From contig CAMCCC010000017.1 of assembly GCA_945873205.1 (NCBI GenBank), positions 1 to 46,948 on the forward strand: a stretch of 46,948 nucleotides of DNA, given 5' to 3'. The stretch comes from an uncultured bacterium (lineage in GTDB: Bacteria > Bacillota > Clostridia > Oscillospirales > Oscillospiraceae). Made by a program: the position numbers and the translations under genes. Of the stretch, positions 27,625 to 34,780 are shown in pieces. The number at the start of each line of letters is the position of its first letter. Within the stretch, counting starts at the first letter, position 1. The notes under the pieces are model-generated. The model had not been told where the DNA came from and searched no databases. It worked only from the letters and a program-made list of their open reading frames with translations.

Positions 27625-29148
27625 TCAGGCGGCCTTCTTGCTCTCCACGCTGCGGATCACAAACAGGGTACCCACGGTGAGGACAGCGCCGATCACCAGG
27701 CAGATGATGGCGTTCTGGACGAAACCGGCCACGATGTAGGTCACGAAACTGACGGCAGCCACGGTGATGGCGTAGGGCAGCTGGGTGGAGACGTGCTTCA
27801 GGTGATCCACCTGGGCACCGGCGGAAGCCATGATGGTGGTATCGGAAATGGGAGAGCAGTGGTCGCCGCAGACAGCGCCGGCGCAGCAGGCGGAGATGCC
27901 GATGATCAGCAGGCTGCTGGAGGCGGGGAAGATAGCGGTAACGATGGGGATCAGGATGCCGAAGGTGCCCCAGGAGGTGCCGGAGGCGAAAGCCAGGATG
28001 CAGGCCACCACGAAGATCACGGCGGGCAGCATGCTGTACAGGCCGGCGGAAGCGCCCATCATCAGGTCATGGACAAACTCGGCGGCGCCCAGGGTGCTGG
28101 TCATGGTCTTCAGGGAGACGGCCATGGTGAGGATGGTGATGGGGGGAACCATAGCGATGAAGCCCTTGGGCACGCAGGCCATGGCTTCCTTGAAGCTGAG
28201 GACGCGGCGGGCGCACAGGTAGATCACGGTGAGGATCAGGGCGATGATGCCGCCCCAGGGCAGACCCACAAAGGCGTCGGTGTTGCCGAAGGCGCCGATA
28301 AAGTCGCCGGCGCAGTCGGTGCCGCCCCAGGCGTCAACGCCGAAGAAGCCGCCAACATAGATCATACCGATGGTGCAGGCAATAATCAGGGTAACAACGG
28401 GCAGAATAAGATCAATGACCTTGCCCTTGGGATTGACGTTTTCGTCCTCACTGTTCTCCAGGCCGCCCAGATGGCCGTTGAGCTGCGCGGACATCTCATG
28501 CATACGCATGGGGCCGTAGTCGAACTTCATCAGGGTCAGGGCGATGATGAACACGAAGGTCAGCAGGGAGTAGAAGTTGTAGGGGATGGCGCGGATGAAC
28601 AGCTCGATGCCGGAGAAGCCGGCGTCCAGATCGGCGGCGACGCCGGAGACGGCGGCAGCCCAGGAGGAGATGGGAGCGATCATGCAGACGGGGGCGGCGG
28701 TGGCGTCGATGATGAAAGCCAGCTTGGCGCGGGAGATCTTGTGGCTGTCGGTAACGGGACGCATGACGGAGCCCACGGTCAGGCAGTTGAAGTAGTCGTC
28801 AATAAAGATCAGGATGCCCAGAGCGAAGGTGGCCAGAGCGGCGCCCACCCGGGTCTTGATGTTCTTCTCTGCCCAGCGGCCGAAAGCGGCGGAGCCGCCG
28901 GAGGCGTTGACCAGAGCAACGATGATACCCAGGATAACCAGGAACAGGAAGATACCGGCATTATCCGCAATGGCGGCGATGAAGCCGTCGTTCAGGGCGG
29001 TATCCAGGGTGGCGACGGGGGCGAAGTTTGCGCAGAACAGAGCGCCTACCAGCACGCCGATGAACAGGGAGGAGTAAGCCTCCTTGGTGATGAGGGCCAG
29101 AACGATGGCCAGAATGGGGGGCACCAGCGCCCAGAAAGTACCGTACAT
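27625..29148 (-). CDS. NhaC-family transporter, probable lysine carrier (riboswitch-controlled)
   Basis: 507 residues with about 11-12 membrane helices; starts MYGTFWALVPPILAIVLALI. Motifs of the NhaC superfamily include IFIDDYFNCLTVGSVMRPVTD, ISRAKLAFIIDATAAPVCMI and FASGTSWGTFGILIPI. By homology alone it would be called a Na+/H+ antiporter, but it lies behind a lysine riboswitch. NhaC-superfamily proteins under lysine riboswitches have been proposed as lysine transporters (LysW). I therefore infer lysine uptake, probably Na+-coupled. The start at 29148 has GGAGGT eight bases upstream; the longer frame to 29199 runs into the riboswitch terminator. Confidence 0.88.
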   Translation of the reverse strand: MYGTFWALVPPILAIVLALITKEAYSSLFIGVLVGALFCANFAPVATLDTALNDGFIAAIADNAGIFLFLVILGIIVALVNASGGSAAFGRWAEKNIKTRVGAALATFALGILIFIDDYFNCLTVGSVMRPVTDSHKISRAKLAFIIDATAAPVCMIAPISSWAAAVSGVAADLDAGFSGIELFIRAIPYNFYSLLTFVFIIALTLMKFDYGPMRMHEMSAQLNGHLGGLENSEDENVNPKGKVIDLILPVVTLIIACTIGMIYVGGFFGVDAWGGTDCAGDFIGAFGNTDAFVGLPWGGIIALILTVIYLCARRVLSFKEAMACVPKGFIAMVPPITILTMAVSLKTMTSTLGAAEFVHDLMMGASAGLYSMLPAVIFVVACILAFASGTSWGTFGILIPIVTAIFPASSSLLIIGISACCAGAVCGDHCSPISDTTIMASAGAQVDHLKHVSTQLPYAITVAAVSFVTYIVAGFVQNAIICLVIGAVLTVGTLFVIRSVESKKAA

Positions 29149-29165
29149 TTTGATGTACCTCCAAT

Positions 29166-29202
29166 AAAAAAAGTCATGAACAAAGCCGGTGCTGTTCATG
29201 AC
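29166..29202 (-). terminator. Riboswitch expression-platform terminator
   Basis: Perfect ten-pair stem GTCATGAACA/TGTTCATGAC (29202-29193 with 29182-29173) followed by seven T residues, between the aptamer and the SD of the NhaC-type gene. The 5' edge of the aptamer repeats ATGAACA (about 29381-29375), which could pair with the terminator's 3' arm as an antiterminator when lysine is absent. Confidence 0.9.
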
Positions 29203-29378
29203 GCAAACATTGTGACCAGACAGCTCTCCGCTTTCGCGACAGTCCGCCGGATCTTATCCGGCAGCCCAGCGATACCTGCCCAGGAAAACAGATACCCTTC
29301 GGCGATGACCCCTTTCACTCCGCGGTTCCTGCCGCAGCAAGGGAGATACTCTTGACCAACGCGCCTCTATCCTTTGTT
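29203..29378 (-). ncRNA. Lysine riboswitch aptamer (L box)
   Basis: Reading on the minus strand, the conserved landmarks occur in the right order and spacing: GGATAGAGGCGCG near the 5' end, AAGAGTAT, GGGGTCATCGCCGAAG in the middle, and GCTGTCTGGTCACA near the 3' end. Several stems of the five-helix junction are visible, for example CTGCCGGATAAGATCCGGCGG. This is the classical lysine-binding architecture. With the terminator just downstream it should shut the transporter gene off when lysine is plentiful. Confidence 0.92.
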
Positions 29379-29392
29379 CATTTGTCGTGCTC

Positions 29393-29420
29393 ATTATATA
29401 ACACGGACACTTTTTGTCAA
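29393..29420 (-). promoter_or_regulatory. Promoter of the lysine riboswitch and transporter gene
   Basis: Minus strand TTGACA (29420-29415), 16 bases, TATAAT (29398-29393), about 8 bases before the transcription start. Confidence 0.83.
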
Positions 29421-29455
29421 CAGGCAACTTGGGCTTTGGGAATTTTTCATGATTT

Positions 29456-30238
29456 GTGACGGATGAAAATGTGGAAAACTATGTGGTAACTGTGGATTAT
29501 GTACAGAATATGAACAGCTTTTTTGTGCTTGACAAGGGCTTATTTCCAGATATTGGCTTTGAAAGGTTCGGCTTCGGTCATTTTTTGTGGCTTTTTGTGG
29601 GTGGAGCCGGCCTGGTCCTTGGCTGTTTTGCCTATGGAAAGGCCCTGCCGGAAAGGCGGCCCGGGCTCCGTCTGCTGACGGCTGGCCTGGCCCTGGCTCT
29701 GGAACTGGGCCGGGCCGGGCTGCTGCTGAGCCGCGGCCTGTACGACCTGGGGCGGCTGCCGCTGCATCTGTGCAGTCTGTCCATCTATCTCTGCTTCTTC
29801 CACGCCCTGACCGATCGGCCGGGGCTGGGGCAGTTTCTTTACGCCTTCACGCTGCCGGGAGCGGCCCTCGCCCTGCTGTTCCCCGACTGGGCGGGGCAGC
29901 CTCTTTTTGGCTTTATTACCGTCAGTTCCTTCCTGCTGCATTTTCTGCTGGTGCTCTACCCGCTGATGCAGGCAGCCGCCGGGGAAATCCGGCCGGAGCT
30001 GCGCCGGCTGCCGGGCTGTATCGGGTGGATGCTGCTGTTGGCGCTGCCGGTGTATTTTCTCAACAAGCTGTGGAACACCAATTATATGTTCCTGAATCTC
30101 CCGCCGGCTGGCAGTCCCCTGGCGCTGTTTGCCTTTCTGGGGAATCCCGGTTATCTGCTGGGCTACATTCCCCTGGCGCTGGGGGTGTGGGCACTGCTGT
30201 ACGGCAGGGAGTTTGCCGGGCTTTTTGGCAAAAATTAA
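29456..30238 (+). CDS. YwaF/TIGR02206-family integral membrane protein
   Basis: 260 residues from a GTG, or 242 from the ATG at 29510; neither has a good SD, so the start is uncertain. Seven or so membrane helices. The segments LPLHLCSLSIYLCFF and NTNYMFLNLPPAGSPL are typical of the YwaF group (TMEM164-like), uncharacterised membrane proteins with a conserved His/Cys and Asn-Tyr pattern resembling TMEM164 acyltransferases. Catalytic function is not established. It stands alone between the divergent transporter gene and the VanZ-like gene. Confidence 0.72.
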   Translation: MTDENVENYVVTVDYVQNMNSFFVLDKGLFPDIGFERFGFGHFLWLFVGGAGLVLGCFAYGKALPERRPGLRLLTAGLALALELGRAGLLLSRGLYDLGRLPLHLCSLSIYLCFFHALTDRPGLGQFLYAFTLPGAALALLFPDWAGQPLFGFITVSSFLLHFLLVLYPLMQAAAGEIRPELRRLPGCIGWMLLLALPVYFLNKLWNTNYMFLNLPPAGSPLALFAFLGNPGYLLGYIPLALGVWALLYGREFAGLFGKN

Positions 30239-30336
30239 GCGTATTGTAAGGAAAATTAAGGAAAAAGAGGAACTCCCTGCCTTTGCTTTCGTCTATAATA
30301 GCATCCATGTTTTGGTAAAGAGGGAGAACAGGAAAC

Positions 30337-30957
30337 ATGATGCGTTATCTGGTATTTTACGCCGTGGATATGCTGCTGTGGTCTGCGGTGCTGATTCTGG
30401 TGCTTGTGCTGGTATCCCGCATCAGCGGGCACCGGCCCACCAAAGCCCAGGCCGTCTGGAAGCTGCTGCTGGCACTGTATCTGGCGGCGGTTTACAATGT
30501 GGCGGGAGCGCCGGAGCTGCCCTACATCTATCCCCGGCTGAACATCAATCTCATCCCCTTTTGGGACATTACCAGCGGCGTGCAGGCCTATCTCATCAAT
30601 TCCGGGCTGAACATCCTGCTGTTTGTGCCCCTGGGCTTTATCCTGCCCCTGCTGTGGAAGGAGTTTCGCAGCCGCCGGGCCATGTGCCTCACCGGCTTTC
30701 TGATGAGTCTGGGTATCGAGCTGGCCCAGCTGCTGAATTACCGCATCAGCGATGTGGATGACCTGATCATGAATACCCTGGGTGCCTTTCTGGGCTATGA
30801 GCTGCTGATGCTCCTCAGCCGGCGGAAAAAGAATCTGCTGATCCGGGAACAGGCTGACGGACGGAAGATGTTTCTGGCCATCCTGGGCGTCGTGGTGGCC
30901 GTGATGTTTGCCCTGCGGCCCTATATCACCCGGGCAGTATCCAACATAATGTTCTGA
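30337..30957 (+). CDS. VanZ-like family membrane protein
   Basis: 206 residues with about five membrane helices. The VanZ signature is clear: NINLIPFWDI, SGLNILLFVPLGFILPLLW, FLMSLGIELAQLL and the acidic SDVDDLIMNTLGAFLGY. VanZ confers low-level teicoplanin resistance in enterococci, but most VanZ-like proteins have no known role in resistance and appear to work at the envelope. No vanA-type genes are nearby, so I would not infer resistance. Start at 30337 (ATG-ATG) behind AGGGAG/AGGA. Confidence 0.85.
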   Translation: MMRYLVFYAVDMLLWSAVLILVLVLVSRISGHRPTKAQAVWKLLLALYLAAVYNVAGAPELPYIYPRLNINLIPFWDITSGVQAYLINSGLNILLFVPLGFILPLLWKEFRSRRAMCLTGFLMSLGIELAQLLNYRISDVDDLIMNTLGAFLGYELLMLLSRRKKNLLIREQADGRKMFLAILGVVVAVMFALRPYITRAVSNIMF

Positions 30958-31045
30958 AAAAGAAAAAATTGGGCTTGACTTTGGCGCTCAGGTGCATTAT
31001 AATAACTAAGCTGCAAAGTTAATATTCTGTTTCTTGAGCAAATAC

Positions 31046-31137
31046 GGAGATGTCGCGTAGTTGGTCGAGCGCGCACGATTGGAAATCGTGTAAGGGTCAA
31101 AAGCTCTTCGAGAGTTCGAATCTCTCCATCTCCGCCA
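31046..31137 (+). tRNA. tRNA-Ser (anticodon GGA)
   Basis: 92 bases including an encoded CCA. The acceptor stem GGAGATG pairs with CATCTCC. The anticodon stem CACGA/TCGTG encloses TTGGAAA, giving anticodon GGA. A long variable arm (about 31091-31111) is typical of class II serine tRNAs, and the T-loop has GTTCGAATC. A short AT-rich trailer and terminator follow. A 66-codon frame running antisense through it (with WRDSNSR) is a translation artefact. Confidence 0.96.
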
Positions 31138-31147
31138 AAAATAAAAG

Positions 31148-31176
31148 CCTGCCTTTCGGCAGGTTTTTATTTTTCT
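31148..31176 (+). terminator. Terminator after tRNA-Ser
   Basis: CCTGCC/GGCAGG hairpin with a TTTC loop followed by TTTTTATTTTT, eleven bases past the CCA. Confidence 0.85.
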
Positions 31177-31186
31177 ATCTATGCGG

Positions 31187-31202
31187 GATGGAGAGATTCG
31201 AA
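31187..31202 (-). repeat. Inverted copy of the tRNA-Ser 3' segment
   Basis: On the minus strand these 16 bases read TTCGAATCTCTCCATC, identical to 31115-31130 (T arm into acceptor stem) of the tRNA. A degenerate third copy (GGATGGAGAAATTC, 31485-31498) lies on the other side of the palindromic repeat, in direct orientation to this one. Confidence 0.7.
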
Positions 31203-31247
31203 TCAAAATCGAACACCCCGGTGCGCCAGGAGATACGCCAGCCCAAA

Positions 31248-31393
31248 GGCTTCCCCTCGAGGGGAAGCTGGCGGCGCAGCCGACTGATGAGGTGGCCGGC
31301 AGCCGCCGGAAATACTTCCGTCAAAAACGCTGGATTTCCACCTCATCCGCCCAGTGTGCGCACTGGGCACCTTCCCCTCAAAGGGGAAGGCTT
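31248..31393. repeat. Dispersed palindromic intergenic repeat, copy 2
   Basis: Same element as at 12469-12621: GGCTTCCCCTCGAGGGGAAGC at the left, GATGAGGTGG and CCACCTCATC inside, CCTTCCCCTCAAAGGGGAAGG at the right. The shared arms are nearly identical, while the middle (about 31297-31335) differs. It accounts for most of the gene-free stretch between tRNA-Ser and the dehydrogenase gene. Confidence 0.85.
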
Positions 31394-31437
31394 GAGAAGA
31401 CGTCCTCTTTCCCTGCCCCATTGTTTTTTGACAGTCT

Positions 31438-31475
31438 AAAAAGAACAGTCCACCATCCGGCAGGCTGTTCTTTTT
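31438..31475 (-). terminator. Terminator after the DapB-fold dehydrogenase gene
   Basis: AAAAAGAACAG/CTGTTCTTTTT, an eleven-pair stem with a 16-base loop that contains an inner CC/GG pairing. T tracts occur at both ends. It lies about 30 bases past the stop on the minus strand. Confidence 0.82.
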
Positions 31476-31504
31476 CTATGCAGGATGGAGAAATTCCCTT
31501 TCTC

Positions 31505-32593
31505 TTACTTGGTCTTGACGTACTCGTTCATGGGCTTGACCATGTACTCGTTGTAGGGGAACTGGTCGGTGGTGACATAGCCGGCGGGAGCGTCGATCAG
31601 CTGGGGGATGCGGTTGACCAGGGTAGCGCAGGTCAGCTCCACGGTGGCGGGCTGATTGACAATGCAGGTGGTCTCCGGCTCGCCGTAGAGGGTCCAGATG
31701 TTGGTGTCGATCTCGTCCTTGTTGTAGATTTTTCCCACGCACTCGGTCTCGAAGGTGATGCCTTCTTCCGTCTCGGTGGTAACCACGGCCCGCATACCGG
31801 TGGCATAGCCGGCCTTGACCACCATGCCCAGGGTCCCGGACTTCAGGTCTTCCTTGTCCACGCAGGGGATGCATTTCTGGGTCTGGGACTTTACATGCAG
31901 GCCCATCTTGCTGCACAGCCAGCCGTTCTGGTTCCACATGTAGGAGGGCACATACTGGCCGCTCTCCACCAGTTCCTTCATCTGGTCAGAGGGGGTATCG
32001 TTGTAGCAGCCGATGGTCTTGTTGAACTCCTCGATGCTGAGACCGGCGCCGTGGCCCTCCGCCAGAGCGATGCCGTAGTCCTCCACGTTGTAGGAGCTGC
32101 TGCCGAAAATCTTGGTGATCTTATGGGAGGAGCCGCACAGGTTGGTAACCATGGTGCCCCAGTACAGGTCGCAGTAGCCCACTCCGGTGAGGGTGCAGTT
32201 GCCTTCCTTAGCCAGCTTGTCCAGCTTGGCGGTGAGGGCGGGCGAGGAGTTCCAGGGGTAAAGGGCTTCCTCACAGGTGCTGATGGCGTTGATGCCCAGC
32301 TTCGCGCAGATGGTGAAGATTTCCTCAATTTCCGCCACGGTGCTGCGGGTAGCCACAATGCAGACGTCCGGCTTCAGCTCCGCCAGGATCTTCTCTGCGT
32401 CGGCAGAGGGCTGTACGGTGACGCCCACAAAGGGGTAGTCATTGCCGATGATCTCTGACACATCCTTCCCGATATGGCCGGGATTGCGGCAGAGAGCCGC
32501 CACCAGTTCGCCGTCATGCTCCAGCACATACCGCATCAGCCAGCGGCTCATCTTACCGCAGCCATACTGTGCAACCTTAACTTTCCGTTCCAT
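31505..32593 (-). CDS. DapB-fold NAD(P)-dependent dehydrogenase (2,4-diaminopentanoate dehydrogenase-like)
   Basis: 362 residues with an N-terminal Rossmann motif (VAQYGCGKMSRWLMRYVL), then RNPGHIGKDVSEIIGND and CIVATRSTVAEIEEIF. It belongs to the dihydrodipicolinate-reductase-like superfamily but is about 100 residues longer than DapB and has no lysine-pathway context. Members of this size include 2,4-diaminopentanoate dehydrogenase of ornithine fermentation. The substrate cannot be read from sequence; a diamino- or amino-acid intermediate is a reasonable guess. The start has AGGAGGC nine bases upstream. Its promoter has a 19-bp spacer and lies right after a merR gene, suggesting MerR-type activation. 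Confidence 0.7.
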   Translation of the reverse strand: MERKVKVAQYGCGKMSRWLMRYVLEHDGELVAALCRNPGHIGKDVSEIIGNDYPFVGVTVQPSADAEKILAELKPDVCIVATRSTVAEIEEIFTICAKLGINAISTCEEALYPWNSSPALTAKLDKLAKEGNCTLTGVGYCDLYWGTMVTNLCGSSHKITKIFGSSSYNVEDYGIALAEGHGAGLSIEEFNKTIGCYNDTPSDQMKELVESGQYVPSYMWNQNGWLCSKMGLHVKSQTQKCIPCVDKEDLKSGTLGMVVKAGYATGMRAVVTTETEEGITFETECVGKIYNKDEIDTNIWTLYGEPETTCIVNQPATVELTCATLVNRIPQLIDAPAGYVTTDQFPYNEYMVKPMNEYVKTK

Positions 32594-32641
32594 ACTATAA
32601 GCCTCCTAAGTAAGTTATATTTTTAACGACCTTCTGAGGCT

Positions 32642-32672
32642 ATTATAGGCATTGTTGTTGCTGCAAAGTCAA
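32642..32672 (-). promoter_or_regulatory. MerR-type promoter (19-bp spacer) of the dehydrogenase gene
   Basis: Minus strand TTGACT (32672-32667), 19 bases, TATAAT (32647-32642). A 19-bp spacer between good -35 and -10 boxes is the hallmark of promoters that MerR-family regulators activate by DNA distortion. A merR-type gene ends 20 bases upstream. Symmetry in the spacer is weak (GCA...TGC). Confidence 0.72.
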
Positions 32673-32692
32673 GGCAGATTCTGTTGGGGAAA

Positions 32693-33526
32693 TTAACCAA
32701 AAAACCGCACCGGAATTTGTGTCTTATAGAACATCTGCCGCCGGTCAAACTCCAGCATGGGGAAGTCGATCATCACCTCGCAGAGATAGTCCCCGGCCAC
32801 CTGGCAGCGGTGCTCCCCCACATAGGCCAGCAGGCGCTCCACATTCTCCGCCTCCTGGGAAAAATCCTCCGAACACAGGCACACATAGGACCCGGCGGGC
32901 AGCAGCTCGCAGCCGGGCACCTCCTCATCCACGAACAGGAAAACCTCATTGGAGTAGAGCCGGCCGGAGAGCAGGTGTTCCTTGCGGATGATGGTGCCGA
33001 TGTTGGAGAAGTAGGACATGGGCAGGCGGCTGCTGGCCAGCTGGCCCTTCAGCTGCCGCAGCATATACTCGTAGCCGCTTTCGTCCTGGTCGAAGTAGTT
33101 CATCTGGCAGCTGTAGCTGTAGATCCGCCGCTGGGGCATATATTCCAGGAAAATCTCCCCGTTTTTCGGCATGGCCTCCACTTTTTTATAGTTTTCCAGG
33201 GTACGCATGATGGCCGCCCGGGAGCGGGACAGCTCGGCGATGCGCTGCTCCACCTGGCTGGCCTGCTCCAGCAGCAGACTTACCAGGGCCTGGGCGTCGC
33301 TGTTGTTCAGGGCGGCGCGGATCTGCCGCAGGGTCATGCCGTAGACCTTCATGGTCTGGATCATGTCCAGCCGGGCGGACTGGGTGATGTGATAATAGCG
33401 GTAACCGGTGACCGGGTCGGTGTACCGGGGCTTCATCAGCCCCTCCCGGTCATAGAGGCGCAGCGTCTGCTCCGAAACGTGATTCAGTTCCGCCATCTGT
33501 CCGATGGTGAGTTTTTCCAAATCCAT
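32693..33526 (-). CDS. MerR-family regulator with BmrR-like effector domain
   Basis: 277 residues. Winged-helix MerR domain at about 1-75 (KLTIGQMAELNHVSEQTLRL, then PVTGYRYYHITQ), a dimerisation coiled coil (about 80-120), then a C-terminal domain of the GyrI/BmrR type (about 125-277) that usually binds hydrophobic or cationic ligands. The ATG at 33526 follows GGGGGAG at six bases; an in-frame TTG one codon earlier is less likely. It lies upstream of the dehydrogenase gene in the same direction and is the obvious candidate to act at the 19-bp promoter between them. Confidence 0.9.
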   Translation of the reverse strand: MDLEKLTIGQMAELNHVSEQTLRLYDREGLMKPRYTDPVTGYRYYHITQSARLDMIQTMKVYGMTLRQIRAALNNSDAQALVSLLLEQASQVEQRIAELSRSRAAIMRTLENYKKVEAMPKNGEIFLEYMPQRRIYSYSCQMNYFDQDESGYEYMLRQLKGQLASSRLPMSYFSNIGTIIRKEHLLSGRLYSNEVFLFVDEEVPGCELLPAGSYVCLCSEDFSQEAENVERLLAYVGEHRCQVAGDYLCEVMIDFPMLEFDRRQMFYKTQIPVRFFG

Positions 33527-33557
33527 CAAACTCTCCCCCTAGTATAAAGTTTTTCCC

Positions 33558-33587
33558 ATTATAGCACAGGCAGTACCCCGGTGAAAA
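33558..33587 (-). promoter_or_regulatory. Possible promoter of the merR gene
   Basis: Minus strand TTTTCA (33587-33582), 18 bases, TATAAT (33563-33558). The -10 is perfect and the -35 is weak. CTTTATACTAG just downstream could be part of an operator. Confidence 0.45.
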
Positions 33588-33668
33588 GTGCCGAAACGCA
33601 AGTTTTTCCTTGCGCCCCGGGGTGGATGGTGTTATCTTATACTGGCTGTGTCAATTGGGAGGAAAGCC

Positions 33669-34031
33669 ATGAAGTATCTGAAACAATTTTTCCTTATTAT
33701 CGTGATCTCTTTTTTTGGGGAACTGCTCCATTGGGTAATCCCCTTGCCGATACCGGCCAGCATCTATGGAATTATCCTGCTGTTCACCGCCCTGGTGACC
33801 GGCCTTGTACCTCTGGCGGCGGTAAAGGAGACCGGGAAGTTTCTGGTGGAGATCATGCCGGTGATGTTCATCCCGGCGGCGGTAGGCCTGGTGGATTCCT
33901 GGCCCCTGCTGCGGGAAAGCTGGCTGCCCTATCTGCTGGTGACCTTTGTCACCACGGTGGCCGTCATGGGCGTGACCGGGCTTGTGACCCAGGCCGTCAT
34001 CCGGGCCGGAAAGGAGAAGCACCATGATTGA
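33669..34031 (+). CDS. lrgA: CidA/LrgA-family holin-like protein
   Basis: 120 residues from the ATG at 33669 (GGAGG six bases upstream; the longer frame from 33588 has no SD). Four membrane helices: KQFFLIIVISFFGELLHWVI, PIPASIYGIILLFTALVTGL with the family motif IPIPASIYG-like, and PVMFIPAAVGLVDSW. LrgA and CidA are small holin-like proteins linked to autolysis control and, more recently, to pyruvate or other organic-acid transport together with LrgB. It overlaps lrgB by eight bases. Confidence 0.93.
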   Translation: MKYLKQFFLIIVISFFGELLHWVIPLPIPASIYGIILLFTALVTGLVPLAAVKETGKFLVEIMPVMFIPAAVGLVDSWPLLRESWLPYLLVTFVTTVAVMGVTGLVTQAVIRAGKEKHHD

Positions 34032-34719
34032 TGATTTTTTCTCAGAAGCCGTATACCTGGGCGTGTTTATCTCTCTGGGAAGCTACTTCCTGGGAATGTA
34101 CATCAAAAAAAGGCTGAAACTGGCCATCTTCAATCCCCTGCTGCTGGCCATTGTTTTCACCATTGTGTTTCTGCTGGCGGCCCGTATGCCCTATGCCGTC
34201 TATTATCAGGGTGCCAAATACATCAGCTACCTGCTGACGCCGGCCACCGTCTGCCTGGCCATCCCGCTGTATGAGCAAATTGAGCCGCTGAAAGGGAACC
34301 TGAAAGCCATCGCGGCAGGCATCTTTACCGGAGTCCTCACCAGCCTGGCGTGCGTACTGCTGCTGGCGCTGCTCTTCGGCTTTGATCATCAGGAATATGT
34401 GACCCTCCTGCCCAAATCCATCACCACTGCCATCGGCATGGGTGTGTCGGAGGAGTTGGGCGGCCATGTGGCGGTGACGGTGGCAGTAATCATCATCACC
34501 GGCATTATGGGCAATATGCTTGCCGAGCCGGTCTGCCGGCTTTTCCGTATTACGGAGCCGGTGGCCAAGGGCATCGCCATCGGCTCCGCCTCCCACGCCA
34601 TCGGCACCACCAAGGCCATGGAGATGGGCCAACTGGAAGGGGCCATGAGCAGTCTGTCCATCGCTCTGTCCGGCATCCTGACGGTGTTCGCGGCCATGCT
34701 CTTCTCCCGCTTTCTTTGA
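34024..34719 (+). CDS. lrgB: LrgB-family membrane protein
   Basis: 231 residues with six to seven membrane helices. Conserved family segments: FNPLLLAIVFTIVF, YLLTPATVCLAIPLYEQ, LPKSITTAIGMGVSEELGG and GIAIGSASHAIGTTKAMEMG. Partner of LrgA in the antiholin/transport system. Overlapping genes and a shared terminator mark a two-gene operon. No LytSR two-component pair is adjacent, so regulation is not evident. Confidence 0.95.
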   Translation: MIDDFFSEAVYLGVFISLGSYFLGMYIKKRLKLAIFNPLLLAIVFTIVFLLAARMPYAVYYQGAKYISYLLTPATVCLAIPLYEQIEPLKGNLKAIAAGIFTGVLTSLACVLLLALLFGFDHQEYVTLLPKSITTAIGMGVSEELGGHVAVTVAVIIITGIMGNMLAEPVCRLFRITEPVAKGIAIGSASHAIGTTKAMEMGQLEGAMSSLSIALSGILTVFAAMLFSRFL

Positions 34720-34727
34720 GACAACGA

Positions 34728-34761
34728 AAAATCGCCCTGGCCATCCGGCCAGGGCGATTTT
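34728..34761. terminator. Bidirectional terminator between lrgB and nagA
   Basis: Perfect 15-pair stem AAAATCGCCCTGGCC/GGCCAGGGCGATTTT with a four-base loop, 8 bases past lrgB and 19 bases past the convergent nagA. Confidence 0.92.
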
Positions 34762-34780
34762 ACATTTCTGCTTTCTTCAA

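Noticed and set aside
29456-29510. TGTGGATTA and TGTGGAAAA words resembling DnaA boxes
   Set aside because: Only one or two degenerate matches, no dnaA, dnaN or AT-rich unwinding region nearby; not an origin.
30337-30957. VanZ-like protein as a glycopeptide-resistance gene
   Set aside because: No vanHAX, vanRS or other resistance genes are near; VanZ-like proteins are common and mostly unrelated to resistance.
31006-31206. 66-codon minus-strand frame containing WRDSNSR
   Set aside because: It is the antisense translation of tRNA-Ser, a well-known artefact class.
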